A DNA stretch of 19,617 nucleotides from NCBI GenBank assembly GCA_050012355.1, contig JBEKHI010000119.1, forward strand, positions 1-19,617. Reading direction: 5' to 3'. Below the pieces are notes generated by a model that saw only the letters and a list, made by a program, of their open reading frames with translations, was not told where the DNA came from and ran no database searches. Positions 7,795 to 14,620 of the stretch are shown here, piece after piece; position 1 is the first letter of the stretch; each line of letters starts with the position of its first letter. Source of the stretch: JBEKHI01 sp050012355 (GTDB lineage Bacteria > Actinomycetota > Actinomycetes > Streptosporangiales > Streptosporangiaceae). The translations under genes and the position numbers were made by a program.

Positions 7795-7801
7795 GGCGCC
7801 T

Positions 7802-7807
7802 ACCTTA
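7802..7807 (-). promoter_or_regulatory. -10 hexamer for the GT87 gene
   Basis: TAAGGT on the minus strand ends seven bases before the GTG at 7794, consistent with transcription starting at the start codon. It lies in the 107-bp divergent spacer shared with the gene at 7902. Confidence 0.4.
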
Positions 7808-7888
7808 GTGCACGGTGGCCCGCTATGCGCCGCGAAGCGCCGGCGCCACCCGATGCCCACCCACTGCCCACCCGGCAAACAGGCGGGG

Positions 7889-7894
7889 CATACT
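7889..7894 (+). promoter_or_regulatory. -10 hexamer for the gene at 7902
   Basis: CATACT (four of six consensus bases, including A2 and T6) ends seven bases before the ATG at 7902, the same geometry as the neighbouring promoters. No clear -35. Confidence 0.35.
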
Positions 7895-7901
7895 GGTGGG
7901 C

Positions 7902-8336
7902 ATGTCCACCGCCACAACCCCCACGACGAACCGCCAGGATGCCCGGCAGGCGGGGCGGATCAGCCGGGCCAGCTTCGGCCTCGTCATGATGCTCATCGTT
8001 CAGTTCGTGCTCGGAACGGCGTACAACCTCTGGGGCAAGATGCCGTCGTCGGGCAAGTCCATCGGGATGTTCTCCAGCCCGCTGCTGGCGATCCACGTGA
8101 TCTTCGGCATCCTGGTGATCCTGGCCGCCATCGACCTGCTGGTGCGCGCCATCCGCGCCGGGGCGCGGGCGCCCATCATCACGTCGGTGATCGGGCTGGT
8201 CGCGCTGCTCGCCGCCGCGGGCACGGGAACGTCGTTCCTTAAGGCCGGCGACAACGGTGCCTCGTTCGGGATGGCGCTGGCGACCGCGATCGCCCTGGCC
8301 GCCTACGTGATGAACCTGCGAGCGCCGCGAACGTGA
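7902..8336 (+). CDS. Four-helix membrane protein, function unknown
   Basis: 144 residues. The ATG at 7902 is chosen because an earlier in-frame ATG (7815) would add a Pro/Arg-rich tail and overlap the promoter zone. About 23 polar residues are followed by four hydrophobic segments near 25-45, 60-84, 91-113 and 120-138. The motif GTAYNLWGKMP follows helix 1 and the only His (65) lies in helix 2. With one His it does not fit a di-haem b561 protein. Its TGA overlaps the GTG of ccdA (GTGA), so the two are translationally coupled. A role beside CcdA in membrane thiol or electron transfer is only inferred from this. I cannot name a family. Confidence 0.75.
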   Translation: MSTATTPTTNRQDARQAGRISRASFGLVMMLIVQFVLGTAYNLWGKMPSSGKSIGMFSSPLLAIHVIFGILVILAAIDLLVRAIRAGARAPIITSVIGLVALLAAAGTGTSFLKAGDNGASFGMALATAIALAAYVMNLRAPRT

Positions 8337-9175
8337 GCGGCGTCGGGCAGCTTGTCGTCAGCGGACCGCTGATCTTCGCCATCCCGGTGGCCGCGGCGGC
8401 GGGGGCGGTCACGTTCCTGTCGCCGTGCTGCCTGCCGCTGGTCCCCGGATACCTGTCCTACATCACCGGCATGGCGGGCGCCGGAACGGCGACCGCCGAG
8501 CCCGCCACCACCGCCGTCGCGGCCGAGGCGGGCGGCGGAGTCGCGGTCGGCACCAAGGTGAGCGCTCCGGTGGCGGCCGAGCCGGCCCGTGGCCGGATGA
8601 TGCTGGGCACGCTGCTGTTCGTCATCGGGTTCTCCGCGGTGTTCGCCACTCTCGGGCTCGCGCTTGGCGGCCTCGGCACGCTGCTGCACGGCCAGCACTC
8701 GGTGCTCACCCGGATACTCGGCGGCGTCACCATCCTGCTTGGCCTGCTGTTCGCCGGGGTCTTCGACCGGTTCTCGTTCGCGGGCCGGATAGTCAAACCA
8801 TCAGCCAGACCGCGGGCTGGGCTGGCCGGCGCACCGCTGCTGGGCGTGCTGTTCGGCGTCGGCTGGACGCCCTGCATCGGCCCCACCCTGTCGGCGGTGC
8901 TGGCGCTGTCGGCGCTGTCGGGCGGCGCGACCCGCGGCGCGTTCCTCGCGTTCGTCTACGGCCTCGGGCTCGGCATACCGTTCCTGCTTGTCGCCTTCGC
9001 GTTCCAGCGCGTCATGGGGGCGCTCGCCTTCGCCCGCCGCAACGCCCGGCTGATCAGCAGGATCGGCGGGGCCTTCCTGGTCGTGGTTGGCGTGCTGGAG
9101 GTGAGCGGCGCGTGGTCAGCGGCGCTTATCTGGCTTAAGCAGCACTGGCTTGACGGCTACAGTCTGCCCCTCTGA
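8333..9175 (+). CDS. ccdA: CcdA-type thiol-disulfide electron conduit
   Basis: 280 residues, GTG start coupled to the preceding stop. Helix 1 contains FLSPCCLPLVPGYLSYITG (28-46, Cys32/Cys33). A later helix contains GWTPCIGPTL (177-186, Cys181); these are the signature half-repeats of the CcdA/DsbD-beta family, with six or so helices. CcdA passes reducing equivalents from cytosolic thioredoxin across the membrane to extracytoplasmic thiol proteins, classically for cytochrome c maturation. An Ala/Thr-rich, Gly-rich insert at about 48-86 separates the first two helices. No ResB, ResC or thioredoxin-like partner is nearby, so the target pathway is open. The 3' end overlaps the convergent amidotransferase-like gene by 60 nt. 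Confidence 0.9.
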   Translation: MSGVGQLVVSGPLIFAIPVAAAAGAVTFLSPCCLPLVPGYLSYITGMAGAGTATAEPATTAVAAEAGGGVAVGTKVSAPVAAEPARGRMMLGTLLFVIGFSAVFATLGLALGGLGTLLHGQHSVLTRILGGVTILLGLLFAGVFDRFSFAGRIVKPSARPRAGLAGAPLLGVLFGVGWTPCIGPTLSAVLALSALSGGATRGAFLAFVYGLGLGIPFLLVAFAFQRVMGALAFARRNARLISRIGGAFLVVVGVLEVSGAWSAALIWLKQHWLDGYSLPL

Positions 9176-9868
9176 CGCCGCCTCGATAAGAGCCGCGAAC
9201 AGGCTGTTGTCCTCGCCCTCCTGCGGCTGCCACTGCACCCCGATAGCAAAACGATGGCCGGTGAGCTCCACCGCCTCCACCAGCTGATCCTGGGCCGCCC
9301 AGCCCACCTCGAGCAGTCCGCTGCCCACCCGGTTCAGCCCCTGGTGGTGGCCGCCCGGCGGAGAGACCGCCGGGCCGAGCAGCCGCCCAAGACGGCTCTC
9401 GCCGCTGATCTGGACCGGATGCGGGGCCAGTTTCACCGGGTCCGGCCGGTGCCCGTCGTGACCGAGCTTCTCCGGCAGGTGCTGGAGCAAGGTGCCGCCG
9501 CGAGCGACGTTCAGCAGGTGCAGGCCCCGGGAGATCGCCAGGAACGGAACGTCGGCGTCGATCGCGGCCCGCATCAGCGCTAGCTCGAACCGGTCCCGTC
9601 GCTGATCTGGCTGTTCAGTTTCGTCGTGTGGCTGCTCGTCGTACAGCGCGGGGTCGATGTCACCGCCGGCGGTGAACACCAGACCGTCCATCGCGGCCAC
9701 CAGCGACGGCACGCTGTCCAGCGGCACCGGAGGCAGCACCGCCGGTGCGCCTCCCGCCCGCTCTACCGCGCGCACATAGCTGACTGGCGACAGCGCCGCC
9801 ACTTTTATCCAGTTACCCCAGCGCGCCGCCTCGAGCTCGCCGGTGATGCCGATGATCGGCCGGCCCAT
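9116..9868 (-). CDS. PuuD-like class I glutamine amidotransferase homologue, apparently inactive
   Basis: 250 residues. The ATG at 9868 is set by GGAGG (9873-9877), with MGRPIIGITG as the typical N-terminus. TAGGDIDPALY (66-76) and GGHHQGLNRVG (172-182) match gamma-glutamyl-GABA hydrolase (PuuD) type proteins, which hydrolyse gamma-glutamyl amides in polyamine breakdown. However, the nucleophile elbow, GICRG in active members, reads AISRG here (Ser113, codon TCC), and the WHPE motif reads WQPQ (Gln214, Gln216). All three triad positions are therefore changed while the fold and reading frame are intact. A non-catalytic, binding or regulatory role, or early decay, is possible. It is divergent from the flavohemoglobin gene. 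Confidence 0.83.
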   Translation of the reverse strand: MGRPIIGITGELEAARWGNWIKVAALSPVSYVRAVERAGGAPAVLPPVPLDSVPSLVAAMDGLVFTAGGDIDPALYDEQPHDETEQPDQRRDRFELALMRAAIDADVPFLAISRGLHLLNVARGGTLLQHLPEKLGHDGHRPDPVKLAPHPVQISGESRLGRLLGPAVSPPGGHHQGLNRVGSGLLEVGWAAQDQLVEAVELTGHRFAIGVQWQPQEGEDNSLFAALIEAASEGQTVAVKPVLLKPDKRR

Positions 9869-9900
9869 CCATCCTCCGTTGTCAACTTCGTGCGAAATCG

Positions 9901-9906
9901 ATTGTA
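9901..9906 (-). promoter_or_regulatory. -10 hexamer for the PuuD-like gene
   Basis: TACAAT (minus strand) would start a transcript near 9893, giving a ~25-nt leader that carries GGAGG. It overlaps the -35 of the divergent flavohemoglobin promoter. No good -35 is seen for this direction. Confidence 0.35.
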
Positions 9907-9930
9907 ACGGTACGCCTCGGATGGAACACT
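9902..9930 (+). promoter_or_regulatory. Flavohemoglobin promoter, leaderless type
   Basis: TTGTAA (9902-9907) as -35, a 17-bp spacer and AACACT (9925-9930) as -10, then exactly seven bases to the ATG at 9938. Neither hexamer is perfect, but the spacing is ideal. Confidence 0.45.
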
Positions 9931-9937
9931 GTGCGTT

Positions 9938-11074
9938 ATGACAGATCGTCAAGACCCCGAGGTACATCCCGCTAATTGGCCATTCTCCCTGACTGGGGCG
10001 TTCTCGGATGCGGCGATGACGTATTTTTACGGTCACTTGTTCGCGGCCGAGCCCGAGATCAGGGCCATGTTCCCGGCCGCGATGGACGCGCAGCGGCACC
10101 GGCTGGCGGCCGCGCTGACCCGGATCATGGCGCGAGACCCCGGGATCGCGGACTCGCTGGCGGACCTCGGACGCGCGCACCGGAAGTTCGGTGTCCGTGA
10201 GGAGCACTTCGCGGCGTTCCGCCAGTCGCTCGAGGCCACGGCGCTGCGGTACGGCGGCGGCGACGAGGCCGCCGCGATCGCCGAGTCGTTCGACTGGGCG
10301 GCGAGCGTGATGAACCGCGCCGCCGACGGCGACTCCGCGCGGTCCCCCGCCTGGTGGGTCTGCGAGGTCACCAGCCACGAGGTCCGCGGCCCCGACGTCG
10401 CGGTGCTGACCGTCGTTCCTGAGCAGCCATACCCGTACCTGCCAGGGCAGCACACCAGCGTGCAGACCCCGCGCTGGCCCCGGCTCTGGCGGAGCTACTC
10501 GATCGCCAACGCGCCCCGGCAGGACGGCGCGCTCACCATCCACGTCCGCGCGGTGACCGGCGGCCTGGTCAGCAACGCGCTGGTGCATCACGTCCGCCCG
10601 GGCGACACGCTGCTGCTCGGCGGGGCGGCCGGCAAGATGACAAGCCCAGCCGGCACTGGCACCGACGTGCTGTGCCTGGCGGGCGGCACCGGGCTCGCCC
10701 CGCTCAAGGCCATCACCGAGTCCGTCAGCCGGTCGACGACTCCGGGGCACCGCCGGGAAATCGTGGTCTACTACGGCGCGCGCACCGAGGCGGACCTGTA
10801 CGACCTGCCGGCGCTGCGCCGGATGGAACTCGACTACCCGTGGCTCCAGGTGCTGCCGGTGACCTCGCAGCAGTCCGTCTCCGGCATGATGCACGGCACC
10901 ATCCCCGAGATCGCCGCCGCCGCTGGCTGGGCGGACCGCGACGTGTACATCAGCGGCCCGGACCAGATGATCACCGCGACGCTCCGTGCCCTGACCGAGG
11001 CCGGGGCGCCGCGCGGCCGACTGCACTGCGACCAGTTAGCGACTGTACCGGCGGATGCGGTAGCGCAGCCCTGA
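9938..11074 (+). CDS. Flavohemoglobin (globin plus FAD/NAD reductase)
   Basis: 378 residues. The globin domain (about 15-130) has TYFYGHLFAAEPEIR, with the likely B10 Tyr at 31, a likely E7 Gln at 52 and the proximal His in RAHRKFGV (His81). The ferredoxin-reductase-like part follows: FAD-binding RSYSIAN (185-191), GKMTSP, NAD-binding LAGGTGLAPLKAI (247-259) and SGPDQM (339-344). Flavohemoglobins oxidise NO to nitrate using O2 and NAD(P)H. The C-terminus (HCDQL) differs from the E.F motif of E. coli Hmp, so detoxification is likely but other oxidoreductase roles remain possible. No Shine-Dalgarno is well placed; a leaderless promoter fits. The 3' end overlaps folA (convergent) by 39 nt. Confidence 0.86.
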   Translation: MTDRQDPEVHPANWPFSLTGAFSDAAMTYFYGHLFAAEPEIRAMFPAAMDAQRHRLAAALTRIMARDPGIADSLADLGRAHRKFGVREEHFAAFRQSLEATALRYGGGDEAAAIAESFDWAASVMNRAADGDSARSPAWWVCEVTSHEVRGPDVAVLTVVPEQPYPYLPGQHTSVQTPRWPRLWRSYSIANAPRQDGALTIHVRAVTGGLVSNALVHHVRPGDTLLLGGAAGKMTSPAGTGTDVLCLAGGTGLAPLKAITESVSRSTTPGHRREIVVYYGARTEADLYDLPALRRMELDYPWLQVLPVTSQQSVSGMMHGTIPEIAAAAGWADRDVYISGPDQMITATLRALTEAGAPRGRLHCDQLATVPADAVAQP

Positions 11075-11521
11075 CCTTGAGGCCTGCCAGCCGGTGTCCT
11101 CGCTGACCGTCCACGACGCGTCCACTGTGGGAGCGTAGGCGTCGCCTTCGACGGTCGTGTCGACTTCGGTCACCGATAGCATCGTGGCGTGTTCCAAGGC
11201 GGCCCGGTAGATCTCACCGCCGCCGATCACCCACGCCGTGCTAGAAGGGGTCACCCGCTCCAAGGCGCCGGCGATCGACCCGGCCCGTTCGGTGCCCTCG
11301 GCCGCCCAGCGCGGGTCGCGGGTCACCACGATGTTGCGCCGACCGGAAAACGGGCGGAACCGCGGTGGCAGTGACTCCCAGGTCTTGCGTCCCATCACCA
11401 CCGTGTGGCCGAGGGTGGTCGCCTTGAAGTGCGCCACGTCCTCCGGCACCCGCCACGGGATCGTGTTACCGGCGCCGATCACGCCGTCGGGCGTCTGCGC
11501 CCAGATCAGCCCGACGTTCAC
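11036..11521 (-). CDS. folA: Dihydrofolate reductase
   Basis: 161 residues, the usual size. GTG start, overlapping the thyA TGA as GTGA, indicates translational coupling. The N-terminus is MNVGLIWAQTPDGVIGAGNT, then IPWRVPED with the catalytic acid at Asp28, VVMGRKTWESLP (41-52), NIVVTRD, and IGGGEIYRAAL for NADPH binding. The enzyme reduces dihydrofolate to tetrahydrofolate with NADPH and recycles the dihydrofolate made by the ThyA encoded just upstream. It is the last gene of the trpEG-thyA-folA set. Its 3' end lies inside the 3' end of the convergent flavohemoglobin gene, with no separate terminator visible. Confidence 0.95.
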   Translation of the reverse strand: MNVGLIWAQTPDGVIGAGNTIPWRVPEDVAHFKATTLGHTVVMGRKTWESLPPRFRPFSGRRNIVVTRDPRWAAEGTERAGSIAGALERVTPSSTAWVIGGGEIYRAALEHATMLSVTEVDTTVEGDAYAPTVDASWTVSEDTGWQASRSGLRYRIRRYSR

Positions 11522-12333
11522 ACCGCGACCGGGGCCTTGATGGCCGGGTGGTGCTGGTAGCCGACGACTTCCACGTCCGGGAAGTCGTAGTCGAACAGCG
11601 ACGGCGCCTGCTTCAGCCGCAGCTCAGGGAACTCGAACGGGGTGCGCGCGAGCTGCTCGGTCACCTGCTCGACGTGGTTGTCATAGATGTGGCAGTCACC
11701 GCCGGTCCACACGAAATCACCCAGCTCCAGCCCGGCCTGCTGCGCCACCATGTGCGTCAGCAGGGCATAGCTGGCGATGTTGAACGGGACCCCCAGGAAC
11801 AGGTCCGCGCTGCGCTGATAGAGCTGGCAGGACAGCTTGCCGTCGGCCACGTAGAACTGGAACAGGGCATGGCACGGCGCGAGCGCCATCTTGTCCAGCG
11901 CGGCGACGTTCCAGGCGGAGACGATCATCCGGCGGGAGTCCGGGTCGGAGCGCAAAGTGTTCAGGACTTCGCTGATCTGGTCGACGTGCCGACCTTCGGG
12001 GGTGGGCCACGAACGCCACTGCACGCCGTAGACGGGGCCGAGGTCCCCGTCACCGTCGGCCCACTCATCCCAGATGGAGACGCCGTGCTCCCGCAGCCAC
12101 CCGACGTTCGAGTCGCCGCGCAGGAACCACAGCAGCTCGTACACGATCGACCGCAGATGCACCTTCTTGGTGGTGATCAGCGGGAACCCGCGCGCGAGGT
12201 CGTAGCGCAGCTGGTGCCCGAACACGCTGCGGGTGCCGGTGCCGGTCCGGTCCGCTTTAGCCGCCCCCGACGCGAGTACCAGCCGCAACAGGTCTTCGTA
12301 CTGGGTGTCCGCCACGTCCGCGAGTCTACTCAT
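11518..12333 (-). CDS. thyA: Thymidylate synthase (ThyA type)
   Basis: 271 residues. The ATG at 12333 overlaps the trpE(G) stop as ATGA; a longer in-frame start would run through trpE(G) and adds an Arg/Pro-rich tail. Family marks are GTGTRSVFGHQLRYDL (31-46), PLITTKKVHLRSI (51-63), ELLWFLRGDSN (66-76), the dUMP-site SRRM, catalytic Cys154 in LAPCHALFQFYV, QRSADLFLGVPFNIASYA (173-190), and GDCHIYDNH (212-220). It methylates dUMP to dTMP with methylene-tetrahydrofolate and releases dihydrofolate. All active-site residues are present. Translation is probably coupled to both neighbours. Confidence 0.96.
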   Translation of the reverse strand: MSRLADVADTQYEDLLRLVLASGAAKADRTGTGTRSVFGHQLRYDLARGFPLITTKKVHLRSIVYELLWFLRGDSNVGWLREHGVSIWDEWADGDGDLGPVYGVQWRSWPTPEGRHVDQISEVLNTLRSDPDSRRMIVSAWNVAALDKMALAPCHALFQFYVADGKLSCQLYQRSADLFLGVPFNIASYALLTHMVAQQAGLELGDFVWTGGDCHIYDNHVEQVTEQLARTPFEFPELRLKQAPSLFDYDFPDVEVVGYQHHPAIKAPVAV

Positions 12334-14444
12334 CGGGCCCGGACCAGCTCCAGGACGTTGGCGATGACCTGGTGTCCGGCGCGTCCGGTGGCGGTCAGGA
12401 TCGACTCGGGGTGGAACTGGACGGCCCACCGGCTCGCGTCGTTATTCTCGATCGCCATCACCACGCCATCGGCGGTGGCGGCGGTGACGGTGAAACCCGC
12501 TTTGATCTCGGGTTCGCGGGCGTAGATCGAGTGGTAGCGGGCCGCGGTGAACTCGGGCGGCAGGCCCGCGAGCAGCTTCCCGCCGCGGACGATCACCTGG
12601 CCCGGCTTGCCGTGCGAGGGCTCCGGCAGCAGCGACAGCTCGCCGCCGGCATGTTCCACCATCGCTTGCAGTCCCAGGCACACCCCGAAGACTGGCAGCT
12701 TGCGCGCGTCGAGTTCGTCCAGCAGCGTGTCGGTGCCGAAGTCGTCCGGCCGGCCAGGCCCGGGCGACAGCACCACCAGGTCCGGGGCGAGCTCGTCTAG
12801 CAAGGACACCGGGAACCCCACCCGCAACGTGGTCACGAAGGCGCCATGCTGCCGGAAATAGTCCCCCAGCGTGTGCACGAACGAGTCCTGGCAGTCCACC
12901 AGCAGCACCCGGAGCCCATCGCCAGGCAGCGTGGCCGTAGTGTCCGGCACGCTCGCGGTGCGGACCTCCGGATCCGCCTCGGCGAGAGTCTCGATCAGGG
13001 CGCGGGCTTTTATGTGGGTCTCGGCTTCCTCCGCGTCGGGGTCCGAGTCGTACAGCAGGGTGGCGCCGGCCCGTACCGCGGCCACGCCGTTCACGATGTG
13101 CGCGGTGCGCAGGGTGAGGCCGGTGTTCATCGCGCCGTTGAACCCGATCCAGCCGACCGCTCCCCCGTACCAGCGGCGGGGCGCCTCCTCGTGGTCCTCG
13201 ATGAACTGCATGGCCCAGGCCTTGGGCGCGCCGGTGACGGTCACCGCCCACATGTGGGTCAGGAACGCGTCGAACGCGTCGTAGCCCGGCCGCAGCCGCC
13301 CCTCGATGTGGTCCACGGTGTGGATGAGGCGGCTGTACATCTCGATCTGCCGCCGGCCGATGACCCGCACGGAGCCGGGCACGCACACCCTGGCCTTGTC
13401 GTTGCGGTCAACGTCGGTGCACATGGTCAGCTCGGACTCTTCCTTAGCCGAGCCGAGCAGCGTGGCGATGTTGGCCGCGTCCTCCAGCGGTCCTTCACCG
13501 CGGGCGATGGTGCCGGCGATCGGGCAGGTCTCCACCCGGTCGCCCGTCACCCGCACGTACATCTCGGGTGACGCTCCGACCAGGAATTCGCCGTTACCCA
13601 AGTTGAAGCCGAACTCATACGGCGCCGGGTTGCGGCGGCGCAGCCGTTGGTAGAACGCGGCCGGCGACGCGCACCGGCCGTAGAAAATGTGGCTGGGCAC
13701 CACTTCGAACAGGTCACCACGGACGAACCGCTCCCGCGCGTCGCGCACCACGCTCGCGTACTTGCCCGGCTGAGGTTGTTCAGGAAGGGTCATAACGGCG
13801 CTGTCAGGTCTCCCCGATTCCGCCGTCTCCCTCGGCAGGCCTTCGGTCGAAACCCCGTCTACCGTGAACTCGTAGTCGTACCGTTCGGCTTCCTCGCGGC
13901 GCCGGTCGAAGACCCAGATCCGGTCCGGCAGGTGCAGCACCAGGTCACGCTGGTCGTCCGGTCGCTCAAGCCGGGTCCGCAGCGGCTCGAACTGCAGCGC
14001 CAGGTCGTAGCCGAACGCCCCGTACAGGCCCAGGTGCGGGTCGTCGCAGCCGAACGCGGCGGTGATGGCCCGCAGCGCGGTGAACACCGTCGGCCGGCGG
14101 CTGCGTTCCTCCTCAGCGAAGGCGGCGTCGTCCTCCGGGATAGTGACCCGCACGGTGTCTTGGTCGGCTGTTGCGCCGATCGCCTCGGCGATCACGGGAA
14201 GCAGGATGCGGCCGCGCTCGTTGAGCGCGCGGGCGGTCACCGTACGGCCGCGGCTGGTGATCTCGATGGGCGGGTCGACGTACCCGATGTGCCATCGGCT
14301 GTAACGACCTGGGTACTCCATGCCGGAGCTGAGCACTCCGCCGCGACGAGTGTCGATCCGCGCGGCTAGGCCATCGAGCTCAGCTGGATCGAACGGCGTG
14401 ACGGTACAGCTAACCCGCACCCCTTGCCCGGTCACGAAATCCAC
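12330..14444 (-). CDS. trpE(G): Fused anthranilate synthase, TrpE-TrpG
   Basis: 704 residues from GTG at 14444, chosen because AAGGGA lies six bases upstream and because longer frames read through the attenuator hairpin. The TrpE part (1 to about 495) has RGGVLSSGMEYPGRYSRW (34-51), CTDVDRNDKARVC (342-354), and VTVTGAPKAWAM (401-412), typical of the alpha-proteobacterial-type fused clade. The TrpG part (511-704) has LLVDCQDSF, SPGPGRPDDFG, nucleophile Cys589 in GVCLGLQ, and His678 and Glu680 in QFHPES. It converts chorismate and glutamine to anthranilate, the first step of tryptophan synthesis. TrpE-then-TrpG order and the Trp-codon leader argue against aminodeoxychorismate synthase (PabAB) and, with less force, PhzE. 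It is overlapped by thyA (ATGA). Confidence 0.93.
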   Translation of the reverse strand: MDFVTGQGVRVSCTVTPFDPAELDGLAARIDTRRGGVLSSGMEYPGRYSRWHIGYVDPPIEITSRGRTVTARALNERGRILLPVIAEAIGATADQDTVRVTIPEDDAAFAEEERSRRPTVFTALRAITAAFGCDDPHLGLYGAFGYDLALQFEPLRTRLERPDDQRDLVLHLPDRIWVFDRRREEAERYDYEFTVDGVSTEGLPRETAESGRPDSAVMTLPEQPQPGKYASVVRDARERFVRGDLFEVVPSHIFYGRCASPAAFYQRLRRRNPAPYEFGFNLGNGEFLVGASPEMYVRVTGDRVETCPIAGTIARGEGPLEDAANIATLLGSAKEESELTMCTDVDRNDKARVCVPGSVRVIGRRQIEMYSRLIHTVDHIEGRLRPGYDAFDAFLTHMWAVTVTGAPKAWAMQFIEDHEEAPRRWYGGAVGWIGFNGAMNTGLTLRTAHIVNGVAAVRAGATLLYDSDPDAEEAETHIKARALIETLAEADPEVRTASVPDTTATLPGDGLRVLLVDCQDSFVHTLGDYFRQHGAFVTTLRVGFPVSLLDELAPDLVVLSPGPGRPDDFGTDTLLDELDARKLPVFGVCLGLQAMVEHAGGELSLLPEPSHGKPGQVIVRGGKLLAGLPPEFTAARYHSIYAREPEIKAGFTVTAATADGVVMAIENNDASRWAVQFHPESILTATGRAGHQVIANVLELVRAR

Positions 14445-14450
14445 GCCAGG

Positions 14451-14456
14451 TCCCTT
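14451..14456 (-). promoter_or_regulatory. Shine-Dalgarno deciding the trpE(G) start
   Basis: AAGGGA on the minus strand, six bases before GTG 14444. GTG codons at 14435 and 14420 are in frame but less well spaced. Confidence 0.55.
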
Positions 14457-14482
14457 CTTCGTGCCCGGAACCGGCCGCAATG

Positions 14483-14512
14483 AAAAACGACCGCCTTTCC
14501 CCCGGGCGGTCG
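14483..14512 (-). terminator. trp attenuator terminator hairpin (3:4)
   Basis: CGACCGCC (14512-14505) pairs perfectly with GGCGGTCG (14495-14488), an 8-bp stem with a 9-nt loop, followed at once by five T residues (14487-14483). It lies in the leader between the Trp-codon peptide and the trpE(G) start. Confidence 0.85.
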
Positions 14513-14554
14513 CTTCACCAATGAGCGTCAGCTTGTCGCCGCCTACGGGCGGCG
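14505..14554 (-). promoter_or_regulatory. trp attenuator alternative pairings (1:2 and 2:3)
   Basis: Region 1, CGCCGCC (14554-14548), pairs with region 2, GGCGGCG (14543-14537), over a 4-nt loop; region 1 starts on the base after the second Trp codon. Region 2 can instead pair GGCGG (14543-14539) with CCGCC (14509-14505), with an inner CGCT/AGCG helix (14527-14524 with 14514-14511). This uses up the upstream arm of the terminator, so it works as an antiterminator. A ribosome stalled at Trp-Trp would cover region 1 and favour 2:3. Confidence 0.7.
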
Positions 14555-14578
14555 CCACCACTGCTTCGCTCGACTCAT
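14543..14578 (-). CDS. trpL: trp leader peptide with tandem Trp codons
   Basis: ATG to TAG encodes MSRAKQWWRRP, eleven residues with two adjacent TGG codons, ending inside the first attenuator hairpin. There is no Shine-Dalgarno. A TGC-TATGCT extended -10 places the transcription start on the A of this ATG, so the peptide is probably translated from a leaderless mRNA. Tandem Trp codons before a terminator are the hallmark of ribosome-mediated attenuation, known in trp leaders of Streptomyces and Corynebacterium. Its role is regulatory: the ribosome's progress, not the peptide, is the signal. Confidence 0.85.
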   Translation of the reverse strand: MSRAKQWWRRP

Positions 14579-14585
14579 GAGCCGA

Positions 14586-14594
14586 AGCATAGCA
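14586..14594 (-). promoter_or_regulatory. trp operon promoter, extended -10
   Basis: TGC followed by TATGCT (14591-14586) makes an extended -10 element. Seven bases separate it from the leader-peptide ATG at 14578. No convincing -35 is present, which extended -10 promoters can tolerate. The promoter sits just downstream of the stop of the preceding gene (14621). Confidence 0.6.
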
Positions 14595-14620
14595 GAGCCC
14601 GGTCTTGCTGGCGGCCTGTG

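Noticed and set aside
7902..8336. Cytochrome b561-type haem protein
   Set aside because: Only one histidine is present in the membrane part, too few for the expected haem ligands.
9116..11026. A 636-codon minus-strand frame spanning the PuuD-like gene and the whole antisense of the flavohemoglobin gene
   Set aside because: Only the last 250 codons match a family; the rest is Arg/Gly/Ala-rich antisense of a clear gene, and GGAGG marks the start at 9868.
12330..14444. Aminodeoxychorismate synthase (PabAB) because thyA and folA follow
   Set aside because: Domain order, the GYVDPP/VTVTGAPKAWAM motifs and the Trp-Trp leader fit anthranilate synthase better.
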